In this document: positions 1 through 9,068 of the stretch, piece after piece | Layout of the letters: each line of letters opens with the position of its first letter | Numbering within the stretch: the first letter of the stretch is position 1 | Assembly (NCBI GenBank): GCA_963546395.1 | Contig: CAUUMS010000003.1 | Span: 1-64,000 of the forward strand | Length of the DNA: 64,000 bases | Source: Bacteroides_D sp963546395 | GTDB lineage: Bacteria > Bacteroidota > Bacteroidia > Bacteroidales > CAJPTX01 | Direction of reading: 5' to 3' | Notes under the pieces: model-generated | Seen by the model: only the letters and a program-made list of their open reading frames with translations | Database searches by the model: none | What the model was told of the DNA's origin: nothing | Made by a program: the position numbers and the translations under genes

Positions 1-240
1 GATGCAATTCGCCCGGGGGGACGGGTGGTGTTTATCGCCTACCACTCCCTGGAGGATAGGTTGGTAAAGGAGTTCTTGCGGGATGGTATTCCTGGGGCTG
101 AGGCTTCGCCCGATTTGCTGGGCCAGAATAGGGCCCCGTTTCGGCCAGTGAAGCGCAAGCCGGTGGTGCCGAGCGAGGAGGAGTTGTCGGTCAACTCCCG
201 GGCGCGGAGTGCCAAATTACGTGTGGGAGAGCGCGTCTAG
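1..240 (+). CDS. rsmH: 16S rRNA m4C1402 N4-methyltransferase RsmH, C-terminal part
   Basis: Only the last 79 codons are in the window; the frame is open from base 1. RsmH (MraW) uses SAM to methylate N4 of C1402 in 16S rRNA. The visible part has the conserved tail motif FIAYHSLEDR followed by the basic, proline-containing C-terminus (RPVKRKPVVPS, then NSRARSAKLR) typical of the family. It stops at 238-240 and the next gene begins at 241 with no gap, so they are co-transcribed. It is the usual first enzyme gene of a dcw cluster, which supports the call despite the truncation. Confidence 0.93.
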   Translation, partial: DAIRPGGRVVFIAYHSLEDRLVKEFLRDGIPGAEASPDLLGQNRAPFRPVKRKPVVPSEEELSVNSRARSAKLRVGERV

Positions 241-594
241 ATGGTGGATGAGTCGGCACAAGTAGGGAGCTGGGGCGTTGAGCAGCCCGAGTGGAGCACG
301 GGGGAGCGTGGTGAGCGCACCCTCTCGCCGCGTAGCTACGTGCGCCTTCTGGTGTTCCTGGCAGTGCTGAGCGTCTGCTACATATGGCTGCGCAACTACC
401 ACGTGAAGCTCTGGCGCCTGGAGCAGAGCCTGGAGGAGGAGGTGACGAATTTGCACTACGAGTCGACGACCATATCGGCGGATCTGATGCTACAGGGTCG
501 GGAGTCGGAGGTGGCTAAGCTGGCCAAGATCCGGGGGCTGAAGATCGAGGAGTCGCGTCGTCCCCCTGTGAAGGTGACTCTAGCGCGGAGGTAG
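241..594 (+). CDS. ftsL: FtsL-like division protein
   Basis: 117 residues with a short charged cytoplasmic N-terminus (about 1-33), one transmembrane segment (about 34-52, LLVFLAVLSVCYIW), then a predicted helical periplasmic part rich in Glu and Leu. That layout and the position between rsmH and ftsI match the Bacteroidota FtsL family, a bitopic protein that helps build the FtsQLB complex of the divisome. The start codon abuts the rsmH stop and ftsI follows 4 bases after the stop. FtsL sequences are poorly conserved, so the call rests mainly on topology and position. Confidence 0.8.
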   Translation: MVDESAQVGSWGVEQPEWSTGERGERTLSPRSYVRLLVFLAVLSVCYIWLRNYHVKLWRLEQSLEEEVTNLHYESTTISADLMLQGRESEVAKLAKIRGLKIEESRRPPVKVTLARR

Positions 595-598
595 CGGT

Positions 599-2725
599 AT
601 GGCACGCGGAACGAATCCTCAGCGTCATCGCATCAGCGAGGTCTACAACTGGCTCCTCGTGGCCTTTGCCCTGGGCGGGATGGCTATCATTGGCCGGGTG
701 CTGTGGATTCAGTACATACAGGGTGATGCGCTGCGTGAGCTGGGGGATCGCACCGTGTACAAGCTGGAATCCCTGGAGGCGAATCGGGGTAATATCCTGG
801 CGGAGGATGGTCGCACGCTGGCCACATCGCTCCCCCATTTCCGCCTCCATATGGACATGTGCGCCCAGGGGCTGACGGAGCAGGTCTTTGAGTCGGGGCT
901 CGATTCCATGTCGATAGGGCTGGCGCGGATCTTTGGCGGTAAGAGCGCCGAGAGCTATCGGGCCGACCTGCTGGAGAAGCGGCGCAAGCGGCTACGTTAC
1001 ACTTGGCTCGCTACGGATCGCCTCATCAGCTACTCCCAGCTCAAGACGTTGCAGCAGTACCCCATTCTGCGGTTGCCATCCAATCGGGGCGGGATTATCG
1101 TGAGCCGCCACTTCCTGCGTTTCCGCCCGCTGGGCGACCTCGCGGCACGCACCATCGGTTCGTGCAACGCCGAGGGGAATGTGGGGCTGGAGGATGCCTT
1201 CCAGCACGAGCTCAGCGGGGAGGCTGGCCGTCGGCTGGTGCAGATTACCTATGGCAATAAGACGATCCCCGTGGGCTCGGAGGATCAGGTGCCCCCTCGT
1301 GATGGGCTGGATGTGATTACGACGCTGGATATCAACCTCCAGGATGTGGTGTCGCGGGCTCTTCGTCAGCAGCTGGAGCTGCATAAGGCACACCATGGGT
1401 GCGTGGTGGTGATGGAGGTGAAGACGGGGGCCATCAAGGCGATAGCTAACCTGACGCTGCGCAAGAATGGGCAGTATGGGGATGATGTGAACTACGCCGT
1501 GGGGGCGAGCACGGAGCCAGGTAGCACGTTCAAGCTGGCGGCCCTCATCGCCCTGCTTGAGGATGGCCTGGTGGATCTCAACGATACGGTGGATACGGGG
1601 GATGGTCGCCTGCGGGTGGGGGATAGGTACATTGCTGACACTAAGGTGGGCGGCTACGGTAAGATCACAGTGCAGCGGGCCTGGGAGGTATCATCCAACG
1701 TGGGGGTAGCGAAGCTCATGCTGAGCGGCTACAAGGGCCGTGTGGATGAGTTCATTAAACGCCTCTACAGCATGCGGCTCGATCAGCCCCTGGGGGTAGA
1801 GATCCGCGGCGAGGGTCGCCCGTTCATCAATTCGCCCAATAGCGGTCACTGGAACGGCACGTCGCTGGCCATGATGGGTATCGGTTACGAGGTGCGAATG
1901 ACTCCGTTGCAGATGCTGGCGTTCTACAATGCGGTGGCGAATGATGGGAAGGTGGTGCGCCCTCGGTTTGTGAATGCTTTGGCCGACCATGGGCGGATTA
2001 TCAAGCGGTATGAGCCGGTGGTGATAGAGTCGTCGCTATGCTCGAAGCGCACGCTGGAGAAGGTGAAGCGGGTGCTGGCGGGCGTGGTGGAGAATGGCAC
2101 GGCTAAAAATCTTCAGGGGGCTGTGTATACCATTGCCGGTAAGACAGGCACGGCCCAGATAGCCAAGGGTACGAGGGGCTACGGCGCGGGTGCCGACGTG
2201 GCGTACCAGGCCTCATTTGCAGGTTTTTTCCCGGTGGATGCGCCGCGCTACTCGTGCATCGTGGTAGTGAGCTCGCCCACGCAGAATGGCTACTACGGTA
2301 ACATGGTGGCAGGCCCGATATTCCGGGAGATTGCGGATAAGATTTATGCGACGCGCAGCGAGTGGTTTCCGCGGGTCGATGGAGAGTCCTCGGGGCATGT
2401 GCTGGCCACCAAGGCGGGGAGCCGCGATGCGCTCCAGTCGTATTTGGCTGGCCAGGGGATCGTCGTGGAGGATCAGTCGCAGCAGAGCGATTGGGTGCGC
2501 ACGGAGCGCAGGGGGAGTGCTGTGCGCCTGACCCCCTACGGGGCCTCGTCGCAGGGGGTGCCCGATGTGCAGGGCCTCCCGCTGAATGATGCGATATATC
2601 GCCTGGAGAATGCAGGGCTCCGCGTGCGTGTTAGGGGACGTGGATCGGTGCGTACTCAGAGCATTGCTCCGGGAGCGCATGTCCGCAGGGGAGAAACCGT
2701 GTGGCTAGAGATGAGCATTATATGA
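599..2725 (+). CDS. ftsI: Division-specific penicillin-binding protein FtsI (PBP3), with PASTA domain
   Basis: 708-residue class B PBP, the septal peptidoglycan transpeptidase. There is an N-terminal membrane anchor (about 20-40), a dimerisation domain, then the transpeptidase domain with all three motifs: SxxK at S309 (GSTFK), SxN at S365-N367 (SSN) and KTG at K515 (AGKTGTAQ). The last about 60 residues form one PASTA domain (VPDVQGLPLNDAI onward), usual for Bacteroidota FtsI and absent from the E. coli protein. Its TGA stop overlaps the murE ATG (ATGA), pointing to translational coupling. ATG at 599 is the start. Confidence 0.95.
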   Translation: MARGTNPQRHRISEVYNWLLVAFALGGMAIIGRVLWIQYIQGDALRELGDRTVYKLESLEANRGNILAEDGRTLATSLPHFRLHMDMCAQGLTEQVFESGLDSMSIGLARIFGGKSAESYRADLLEKRRKRLRYTWLATDRLISYSQLKTLQQYPILRLPSNRGGIIVSRHFLRFRPLGDLAARTIGSCNAEGNVGLEDAFQHELSGEAGRRLVQITYGNKTIPVGSEDQVPPRDGLDVITTLDINLQDVVSRALRQQLELHKAHHGCVVVMEVKTGAIKAIANLTLRKNGQYGDDVNYAVGASTEPGSTFKLAALIALLEDGLVDLNDTVDTGDGRLRVGDRYIADTKVGGYGKITVQRAWEVSSNVGVAKLMLSGYKGRVDEFIKRLYSMRLDQPLGVEIRGEGRPFINSPNSGHWNGTSLAMMGIGYEVRMTPLQMLAFYNAVANDGKVVRPRFVNALADHGRIIKRYEPVVIESSLCSKRTLEKVKRVLAGVVENGTAKNLQGAVYTIAGKTGTAQIAKGTRGYGAGADVAYQASFAGFFPVDAPRYSCIVVVSSPTQNGYYGNMVAGPIFREIADKIYATRSEWFPRVDGESSGHVLATKAGSRDALQSYLAGQGIVVEDQSQQSDWVRTERRGSAVRLTPYGASSQGVPDVQGLPLNDAIYRLENAGLRVRVRGRGSVRTQSIAPGAHVRRGETVWLEMSII

Positions 2726-4194
2726 AAGACACCGCAGATCTGATGCATCTTTTGGATGGTGTGACCATCGCACAGCTCATCGGCGACTTGCCGAAGCGGG
2801 TGAGCTTGGTGACATACGATTCGCGGGAGGTGAGGCCCGGGTGCATGTTCGTGGCTGTGCGCGGCACTAACACGGACGGCCACCGTTACATCGATGCGGC
2901 GATAGAGGCTGGGGCCTCTGTGATTCTCTGCGAGGAGCTACCGGCGCAGTTGCAACCCGTGTGCTACGTGCGGGTGGCGCATAGCGAGTTTGCCCTTGGG
3001 GTGGTGGCGGCGAACATGTTTGACAATCCCAGCCGTAAGCTGAAGCTGGTGGGCGTGACGGGTACCAATGGGAAGACAACGGTGGCGACGCTGCTGTACA
3101 ATCTGGTGGGCCAGCTGGGGCATAAGGCTGGCCTGCTCTCCACTGTCTGCTACTGCGTGGGGGAGGAGAGCTGCGATGCTACCCACACAACGCCAGATGC
3201 CATTACGCTCAATCGCTTTCTGGCGCGCATGGTGGAGAAGGGGTGCGAGTATGCCTTCATGGAGGTGAGCTCACATGCCGTGGTGCAGCAACGTATCGCC
3301 GGCCTCCATTTCGCGGGCGGAATCTTTACCAACATCACGCACGACCACCTGGATTATCACAAGACGTTTGCGGCTTACATCGAGGCTAAGCGGCACTTCT
3401 TTGAGGCTCTTCCTGCTGGGGCTTTCGCGCTGACGAACATTGATGACCCTACGGGTATGGTGATGGTGCAGGGCACGCGGGCCACGGTGCGCACCTACAG
3501 CCTGCGGCGTGTGGCCGACTATCAGGCCACGGTGAAGAGTCACGAGCGGGGCGGGATGCAGATGGACTTTGGGGCACCGCACTGCGATGTGTGGGTGAAC
3601 CTGATAGGGGACTTCAATGCGTACAATCTGCTGGCGGTCTTCGGTGCAGCCAGTGAGCTGGGCTTCCCAGCCGAGGAGAGCCTGACGGCTATCAGCACTC
3701 TGCATCCGGTGCCTGGGCGATTGGATTTCATCTTTGGCCCAGAGAACCGTGTGGCGGTGGTGGATTATGCGCACACGCCGGATGCGTTGCAGAATGTGCT
3801 AGAGACGCTCACCCAGCTAGGCCAGGGGAGGCTGATAACGGTGGTGGGGGCTGGTGGAGATCGGGATCGCAGCAAACGGCCCATCATGGGGGCCTTGGCG
3901 GCTAAGTACAGCGCATGGGTGTACCTGACATCCGATAACCCCCGCAGTGAGGAGCCCGACACTATTATTCACGAGATGTATCAGGGGGTACCCCAGGAGC
4001 AACAGGCTAGGGTGTACTGCCTGGCTGACCGACGGGAAGCCATACAGAGTGCTTGCATGCTATCACGCCCCGGCGACATAATACTGGTGGCGGGTAAGGG
4101 GCATGAGACTTACCAGGAGGTGAAGGGGGTGCGGCATCACTTCGATGATCGGGAAGAGGTGCGCATTGCACTGCAACGGATAATAGAGGAGTAG
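2722..4194 (+). CDS. murE: UDP-MurNAc-L-Ala-D-Glu:meso-diaminopimelate ligase MurE
   Basis: 490-residue cytoplasmic Mur ligase adding the third amino acid of the peptidoglycan stem peptide. It has the ATP-binding motif GVTGTNGKTT, the second Mur motif (VSSHAV) and the DNPR sequence (SDNPRSEEP) that marks meso-diaminopimelate, rather than lysine, specificity. The ATG at 2722 is chosen over the in-frame GTG at 2701 because it forms an ATGA overlap with ftsI. mraY follows 13 bases after the stop; murF is not in this cluster. Confidence 0.96.
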   Translation: MKDTADLMHLLDGVTIAQLIGDLPKRVSLVTYDSREVRPGCMFVAVRGTNTDGHRYIDAAIEAGASVILCEELPAQLQPVCYVRVAHSEFALGVVAANMFDNPSRKLKLVGVTGTNGKTTVATLLYNLVGQLGHKAGLLSTVCYCVGEESCDATHTTPDAITLNRFLARMVEKGCEYAFMEVSSHAVVQQRIAGLHFAGGIFTNITHDHLDYHKTFAAYIEAKRHFFEALPAGAFALTNIDDPTGMVMVQGTRATVRTYSLRRVADYQATVKSHERGGMQMDFGAPHCDVWVNLIGDFNAYNLLAVFGAASELGFPAEESLTAISTLHPVPGRLDFIFGPENRVAVVDYAHTPDALQNVLETLTQLGQGRLITVVGAGGDRDRSKRPIMGALAAKYSAWVYLTSDNPRSEEPDTIIHEMYQGVPQEQQARVYCLADRREAIQSACMLSRPGDIILVAGKGHETYQEVKGVRHHFDDREEVRIALQRIIEE

Positions 4195-4207
4195 GCTAGG
4201 ATAGGCT

Positions 4208-5452
4208 ATGTTTTACGCACTCGCTGAATTATTGCAGCAGTATGATATCCCCGGTGTGGGGTTGCTGCACTACATTTCATTCCGTGCTGGGGCAGCTTTC
4301 GTGCTGGCACTGCTAATTGCTATGCCGCTAGGGGGCCGAATCATTCACTATCTGCGGAGGCACCAGATCGGCGAGTCGATACGTAACCTGGGGCTGGCTG
4401 GGCAGAATGAGAAGGCGGGGACACCTACCATGGGTGGCATCATCATTGTGGCGGCGACGCTCATACCGGTGCTCTTGCTCACGAACCTTAAGAACGTGTA
4501 CATCGTCATCATGCTGGTGTCCACCCTGTGGCTGGGGATCCTGGGGGCGATGGATGACTACACCAAGGTATTTGCACACAAGAAGGAGGGGATCCGTGGT
4601 CGCGTGAAGATTGCGGGGCAAGTGGCCCTGGGGCTCTTTGTGGGAACAATGATATTCCTGAGCCCCCAGATCGGGATACGGACTCCCACGGATCAGGTGG
4701 TGCGCAACAGCGCGGAGTCGGTGGATCTGACTACGGCCCGGGAGCGAGCGGTGCGCTTGAATCCCGTGGAGAAGAGCCTGGAGACGACGATACCGTTTGT
4801 GAAGGACAATGAGCTCAATTACCGTGAGCTTATTCCCATAGAGGGTACCCCGGGGCACATATTGGCTTGGGCACTGTTTGTGCTCGTGGTGGTGTTTATC
4901 ATCACGGCCGTATCCAATGGGGCGAATCTTACCGATGGGCTCGATGGTTTGGCCGTGGGGGTGTCGGTGCCTATTGCTACGACGCTGGGACTTTTGGCGT
5001 ACGTATCGGGTAACATCATCTTTGCCAATTACCTTCGCATCATGTACATCCCGAATGCCGGTGAGCTAGTGGTGTTCATGAGTGCCTTTGTGGGGGCTCT
5101 GGTGGGCTTCCTGTGGTTCAACAGCTACCCTGCGCTCGTCTTCATGGGCGATACGGGTAGCTTGACCATCGGGGGTGTCGTAGCCGTCTACGCTATCCTG
5201 GTACGCAAGGAGCTTCTGCTGCCTATCCTGTGCGGCATATTCCTGATGGAGAGCCTTTCGGTGATTGTGCAGGTGGGCTATTTCAAGTATAGCCGTCTCC
5301 GGACGGGTACAGGGAAACGACTTCTGCTGATGTCGCCTCTGCACCATCATTACCAGAAGAAGGGGATGCCGGAGCCGCGGATCGTGAACCGATTCCTGAT
5401 CATCAGCCTCTTGCTGGCGGTGTTGACCATCGTAACGCTTAAAATTCGCTAA
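4208..5452 (+). CDS. mraY: Phospho-MurNAc-pentapeptide translocase MraY
   Basis: 414-residue polytopic inner-membrane enzyme that moves phospho-MurNAc-pentapeptide from UDP to undecaprenyl phosphate, giving lipid I. Catalytic-face motifs are present: the DD pair in GAMDDYTK, NLTDGLDGLA, and the histidine-rich loop PLHHHYQKKG. It is longer than the roughly 360-residue E. coli enzyme because of an extra hydrophilic stretch of about 60 residues (around 155-215) between membrane segments, as in other Bacteroidales. murD starts 2 bases after the stop. Confidence 0.96.
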   Translation: MFYALAELLQQYDIPGVGLLHYISFRAGAAFVLALLIAMPLGGRIIHYLRRHQIGESIRNLGLAGQNEKAGTPTMGGIIIVAATLIPVLLLTNLKNVYIVIMLVSTLWLGILGAMDDYTKVFAHKKEGIRGRVKIAGQVALGLFVGTMIFLSPQIGIRTPTDQVVRNSAESVDLTTARERAVRLNPVEKSLETTIPFVKDNELNYRELIPIEGTPGHILAWALFVLVVVFIITAVSNGANLTDGLDGLAVGVSVPIATTLGLLAYVSGNIIFANYLRIMYIPNAGELVVFMSAFVGALVGFLWFNSYPALVFMGDTGSLTIGGVVAVYAILVRKELLLPILCGIFLMESLSVIVQVGYFKYSRLRTGTGKRLLLMSPLHHHYQKKGMPEPRIVNRFLIISLLLAVLTIVTLKIR

Positions 5453-5454
5453 CG

Positions 5455-6804
5455 ATGATAGCGGCGAAACGTATTGCGGTATTAGGTGCTGGGGAGAGCG
5501 GACTGGGGGCTGCCCATTTGGCTCTCACCCGTGGGGCTAGCGTCTTCTTGAGCGATAGCGGCACCATTGCGCCCACTAGCGTGGAGCAGCTCAAGTCTAT
5601 GCCGCTGGAGTGGGAGCAGGGTGGGCACACGATGGAGCGTCTGTTGCAGTGCGATTTGGTGATCAAGAGCCCTGGGATCCCGCAGACGGCTCCCGTCATC
5701 CAGACGCTACGTGAGCGTGGCATACCCATTGTGTCTGAAATTGAGTACGCCAGCTGGTTCGCCGATGGGCGTTTGATCTGCATCACGGGTAGCAATGGTA
5801 AGACAACCACGACGAGCCTTATCTACCACCTCTTGCAGACGGCAGGCCTGGATGTGGCTATTGGAGGGAATATTGGGCAGAGCTTCGCCCGCCAGGTGGC
5901 CGATGGGCGACACGATTACTACGTCTTGGAGATCAGCAGCTTTCAGCTAGAGGATACATACGATTTCAAGCCCGATGTGGCCGTATTGCTGAACGTGACA
6001 CCCGACCACCTGGATCGCTACGAGTACCAGATGGCGAAGTACACGGAGGCTAAGTTTCGCATAGCCCGCAATCTGACACCGGCGCAGAGCTTCATCTACT
6101 GTGCTGATGACGCGGTGAGTGCATCCTATCTCGAGGCTCATCCGTTGGCGGCACGCATGCTACCGTTCTCGCAGCGAGGTGTGGAGGGAATGGCTGCCTA
6201 CCTCCAGGATGGAGGGCGATTGTGCGTGGCTACTCCTGATGTCACCCCATGGAGTATGGGGGTGAATGAGCTCTCCCTGCGTGGTAAGCACAACGTGTAC
6301 AACTGCATGGCGGCTAGTTTGGCTGCACAGGTGGCGGGCGTGGAGGTAGACACGATACGTCAGGGTCTAGGGACGTTCAAGAGCATCCCGCATCGCATGG
6401 AGACAGTGCGGCTGCTAGAGGGGGTCACTTACATCAACGACTCGAAGGCTACCAACGTCGATTCTACCTGGTATGCCCTCGATAGCATCAATGGCCCTGT
6501 GGTATGGATTGCTGGAGGTACCGACAAGGGGAATGATTACACGCAGCTGAGCGATTTAGCCAAGTGTAAGGTGCGGGCACTGGTGTGTTTGGGAGTGGAT
6601 AATGCGAAACTGCGGGCCGCATTCGCACCATTGGTGCCTCAGATTGTAGAGGTACAGTCGGCGCATGAGGCGTTGGCTCGGGCTCGCAGCCTGGCGCAGC
6701 CTGGCGACACGGTGCTCCTGTCACCTGCGTGCGCAAGCTTTGACCTATTCCGAAACTATGAGGATCGGGGCGATCAGTTCCGTGCTGAAGTGTTGGCGCT
6801 ATGA
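5455..6804 (+). CDS. murD: UDP-MurNAc-L-alanine:D-glutamate ligase MurD
   Basis: 449-residue cytoplasmic Mur ligase adding D-Glu to UDP-MurNAc-L-Ala. Visible motifs are the N-terminal nucleotide fold (VLGAGESGLGAA), the ATP-binding loop GSNGKTTTT, NVTPDHLDRY, and the C-terminal NDSKATN and SPACASFD motifs that distinguish MurD from the other ligases. The stop overlaps the start of ftsW (ATGA at 6801). Length and motif order are normal. Confidence 0.96.
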   Translation: MIAAKRIAVLGAGESGLGAAHLALTRGASVFLSDSGTIAPTSVEQLKSMPLEWEQGGHTMERLLQCDLVIKSPGIPQTAPVIQTLRERGIPIVSEIEYASWFADGRLICITGSNGKTTTTSLIYHLLQTAGLDVAIGGNIGQSFARQVADGRHDYYVLEISSFQLEDTYDFKPDVAVLLNVTPDHLDRYEYQMAKYTEAKFRIARNLTPAQSFIYCADDAVSASYLEAHPLAARMLPFSQRGVEGMAAYLQDGGRLCVATPDVTPWSMGVNELSLRGKHNVYNCMAASLAAQVAGVEVDTIRQGLGTFKSIPHRMETVRLLEGVTYINDSKATNVDSTWYALDSINGPVVWIAGGTDKGNDYTQLSDLAKCKVRALVCLGVDNAKLRAAFAPLVPQIVEVQSAHEALARARSLAQPGDTVLLSPACASFDLFRNYEDRGDQFRAEVLAL

Positions 6805-7961
6805 TGGCGACTAAGCTAAGAGGTTGGCGATTCCTGTTCCGCGGTGACATGTGGATCTGGGGCGTGGTGTTTGTGCTCGCCGCCATCTCTGTGGTGGAGG
6901 TGTACAGCGCAACGGGTGCCCTGGCCTACCGCACGGCGGGTGGGAATACTACCCACTTCCTCTTCGTGCAGGTCGTCACGCTGGGGCTGGGGATAGGCCT
7001 CCTATTCCTATTCCAGATGATTCCTACCCGTGTGTACTACTCGTGGCCCAATCTCCCGCTCTGGATAGGCATTGCATTACTGGTGTACACGCTGTTGCAC
7101 GGCGTGGAGGTGAATCAGGCTAAGCGATGGATTGAGGTCATGGGCATCAGCATTCAGCCATCAGAGGTGGTGAAGATCCCATTGATCCTATTCCTCTCTG
7201 CCCGTTTGGCTAGGGATCAGAAGATACTGGGCGACTTCCGCCGTGGTGTGCTGCCGCTGATTTGCTACCTCGCACTGGTGTGCGGCCTGGTGCTGAAGGA
7301 GAGTGCCACGAGTGCAGTGTTCATAGCGGCCATAGGCTTTATCATGCTTATCATCGGCAATGTCCGTAAGCGTCATCTTGTGCTGCTGGCCGGTGCCGGC
7401 GTGGTGAGCCTGGCACTCCTACTGTTGGTGGTGGCACCCCGTATAGGCATTTTTCAACGAGGTAGCACGTGGAGCACGCGGTTGGAAACCTTCACCGATG
7501 GCGAATCGTACCAGGCTCGTCAAGCTAAGATCGCCATTGCCGGGGGCCTCATCTGGGGCAAAGGGCCAGGGAATAGCACCCAGCGGTGGGCCCTCCCCGA
7601 GGCGCATAGCGATTTCATCTACGCCTACACCATTGAGGAATTCGGATTGCTGATGGGGGTGCTCGTGATGGGGGCCTACCTGGTACTACTCTGGCGTGTA
7701 CGTCTCATTGTGCTGAAGTGCCACGACAATCCCTACCGGGCCTACCTGTGCTCAGGGCTTGCCGTCATGATAGGCTTACAGGCGTTTGCACACATGTTTA
7801 TTTCGGTGGGCCTATTCCCCGTCACGGGGCTACCGTTGCCTTTTGTGAGCAAGGGGGGGACATCCATCCTGATGACGGGGATTGCACTTGGCATGGTGCA
7901 GAGCGTGGCCAGGCAGCAAAAGAAGGAACAGCTGTATGAAGGAGAAACCGTCACACGCTAG
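6801..7961 (+). CDS. ftsW: Septal peptidoglycan glycosyltransferase FtsW
   Basis: 386-residue SEDS-family membrane protein with about ten hydrophobic segments. SEDS proteins polymerise lipid II into glycan; FtsW works with FtsI at the septum. Family sequences are visible in the central region (AKRWIEVMGISIQPSE) and near the C-terminus (GLPLPFVSKGGTS). It starts inside the murD stop and its own last 26 bases overlap murG. Position between murD and murG separates it from its paralogue RodA. Confidence 0.94.
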   Translation: MMATKLRGWRFLFRGDMWIWGVVFVLAAISVVEVYSATGALAYRTAGGNTTHFLFVQVVTLGLGIGLLFLFQMIPTRVYYSWPNLPLWIGIALLVYTLLHGVEVNQAKRWIEVMGISIQPSEVVKIPLILFLSARLARDQKILGDFRRGVLPLICYLALVCGLVLKESATSAVFIAAIGFIMLIIGNVRKRHLVLLAGAGVVSLALLLLVVAPRIGIFQRGSTWSTRLETFTDGESYQARQAKIAIAGGLIWGKGPGNSTQRWALPEAHSDFIYAYTIEEFGLLMGVLVMGAYLVLLWRVRLIVLKCHDNPYRAYLCSGLAVMIGLQAFAHMFISVGLFPVTGLPLPFVSKGGTSILMTGIALGMVQSVARQQKKEQLYEGETVTR

Positions 7962-9066
7962 ATTCATCATTGCCGGTGGCGGTACTGGGGGCCATGTGTT
8001 CCCTGCCATTGCCATTGCCGATGCGCTGAAGGCCCAGTGCCCGTCCGCCGAGATTCTATTTGTGGGAGCCCAGGATCGGATGGAGATGCAGCGTGTCCCC
8101 GAGGCTGGCTACGAGGTAGTGGGCCTGCCCATCGTGGGTATGCCCCGGCGTAAGAACCCGATCCGCCTGCTGCGCTTCCTGCTCCGGTGGATGCAGTGCA
8201 ATCGTCAGGCTAAGCGGATCATCCGCAAGTTTGGCCCCGATGCCATTATCGGCGTGGGGGGCTATGCTAGCGTACCCGTGATGCAGATGGGGCAGCGACT
8301 TGGGGTACCAACCTTCATTCAGGAGCAGAACGGTTATGCCGGGGTAGCCAACCGCCTGCTGAGCAGAAGGGCGCAGAGCATCTTTGTGGCCTATCCAGGC
8401 ATGGAGCGATTCTTCCCCGCCGACCGTATCCAGCTACTAGGAAACCCGGTGCGTGGTCTGCTTCAGCTGTCGTTGCCGCCACAGGCTGAGGCGCGAGCCG
8501 AGATGCAAATCCCAGCCCAAGGGCAACTTGTGCTCATCATGGGGGGGAGTCTTGGGGCTGCCACGCTCAATGCAGCAGTGCTCAATCATCTCGACGAGCT
8601 GGCAGCAATGCCGAACGTGACGATACTCCTGCAAACGGGGGCATCGCACTATGCAGCCGCTCAGGAAGCCGCCATGCGGCACCCGGTGGACAATCTGCGA
8701 GTGGTCGACTTCATTGCGCGGATGGATCTGGCGTATGCCGCGGCCGACATCATCGTCTCCCGTGCGGGAGCCATTAGCATCTCAGAGCTTTGCATCGTGG
8801 GTAAACCGCTTGTACTGGTGCCATCGCCCAATGTGGCCGAGGATCATCAGACCAAGAATGCCCAGGTTCTCGCCTCACGTGGTGCAGCTATGCTGATGCC
8901 CGATGCCCAGGCCGAGAGCGATCTGCTGCCCACTATACAGCGTTTGGCGGAAGACGCTTCACGGATGGAAAGCCAACGTGAGCAGCTCAAGAAACTCGCC
9001 CTACCCAATGCCTCGCATGACATTGCGGCGGCCATTCTATCATCTATTACCCCTGCGGGGAAGTGA
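7936..9066 (+). CDS. murG: UDP-GlcNAc:lipid I N-acetylglucosaminyltransferase MurG
   Basis: 376-residue GT-B fold enzyme making lipid II from lipid I on the inner face of the cytoplasmic membrane. The N-terminal glycine-rich loop (AGGGTGGHVFPA), the lipid-binding region (QEQNGYAGVANR) and the donor-site sequence (SRAGAISISEL) are present. The ATG at 7936 is chosen because the protein then begins just before the first strand of the fold; the longer frame from 7882 would add 18 residues read within ftsW. The gene overlaps ftsW by 26 bases. Confidence 0.95.
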   Translation: MKEKPSHARFIIAGGGTGGHVFPAIAIADALKAQCPSAEILFVGAQDRMEMQRVPEAGYEVVGLPIVGMPRRKNPIRLLRFLLRWMQCNRQAKRIIRKFGPDAIIGVGGYASVPVMQMGQRLGVPTFIQEQNGYAGVANRLLSRRAQSIFVAYPGMERFFPADRIQLLGNPVRGLLQLSLPPQAEARAEMQIPAQGQLVLIMGGSLGAATLNAAVLNHLDELAAMPNVTILLQTGASHYAAAQEAAMRHPVDNLRVVDFIARMDLAYAAADIIVSRAGAISISELCIVGKPLVLVPSPNVAEDHQTKNAQVLASRGAAMLMPDAQAESDLLPTIQRLAEDASRMESQREQLKKLALPNASHDIAAAILSSITPAGK

Positions 9067-9068
9067 TC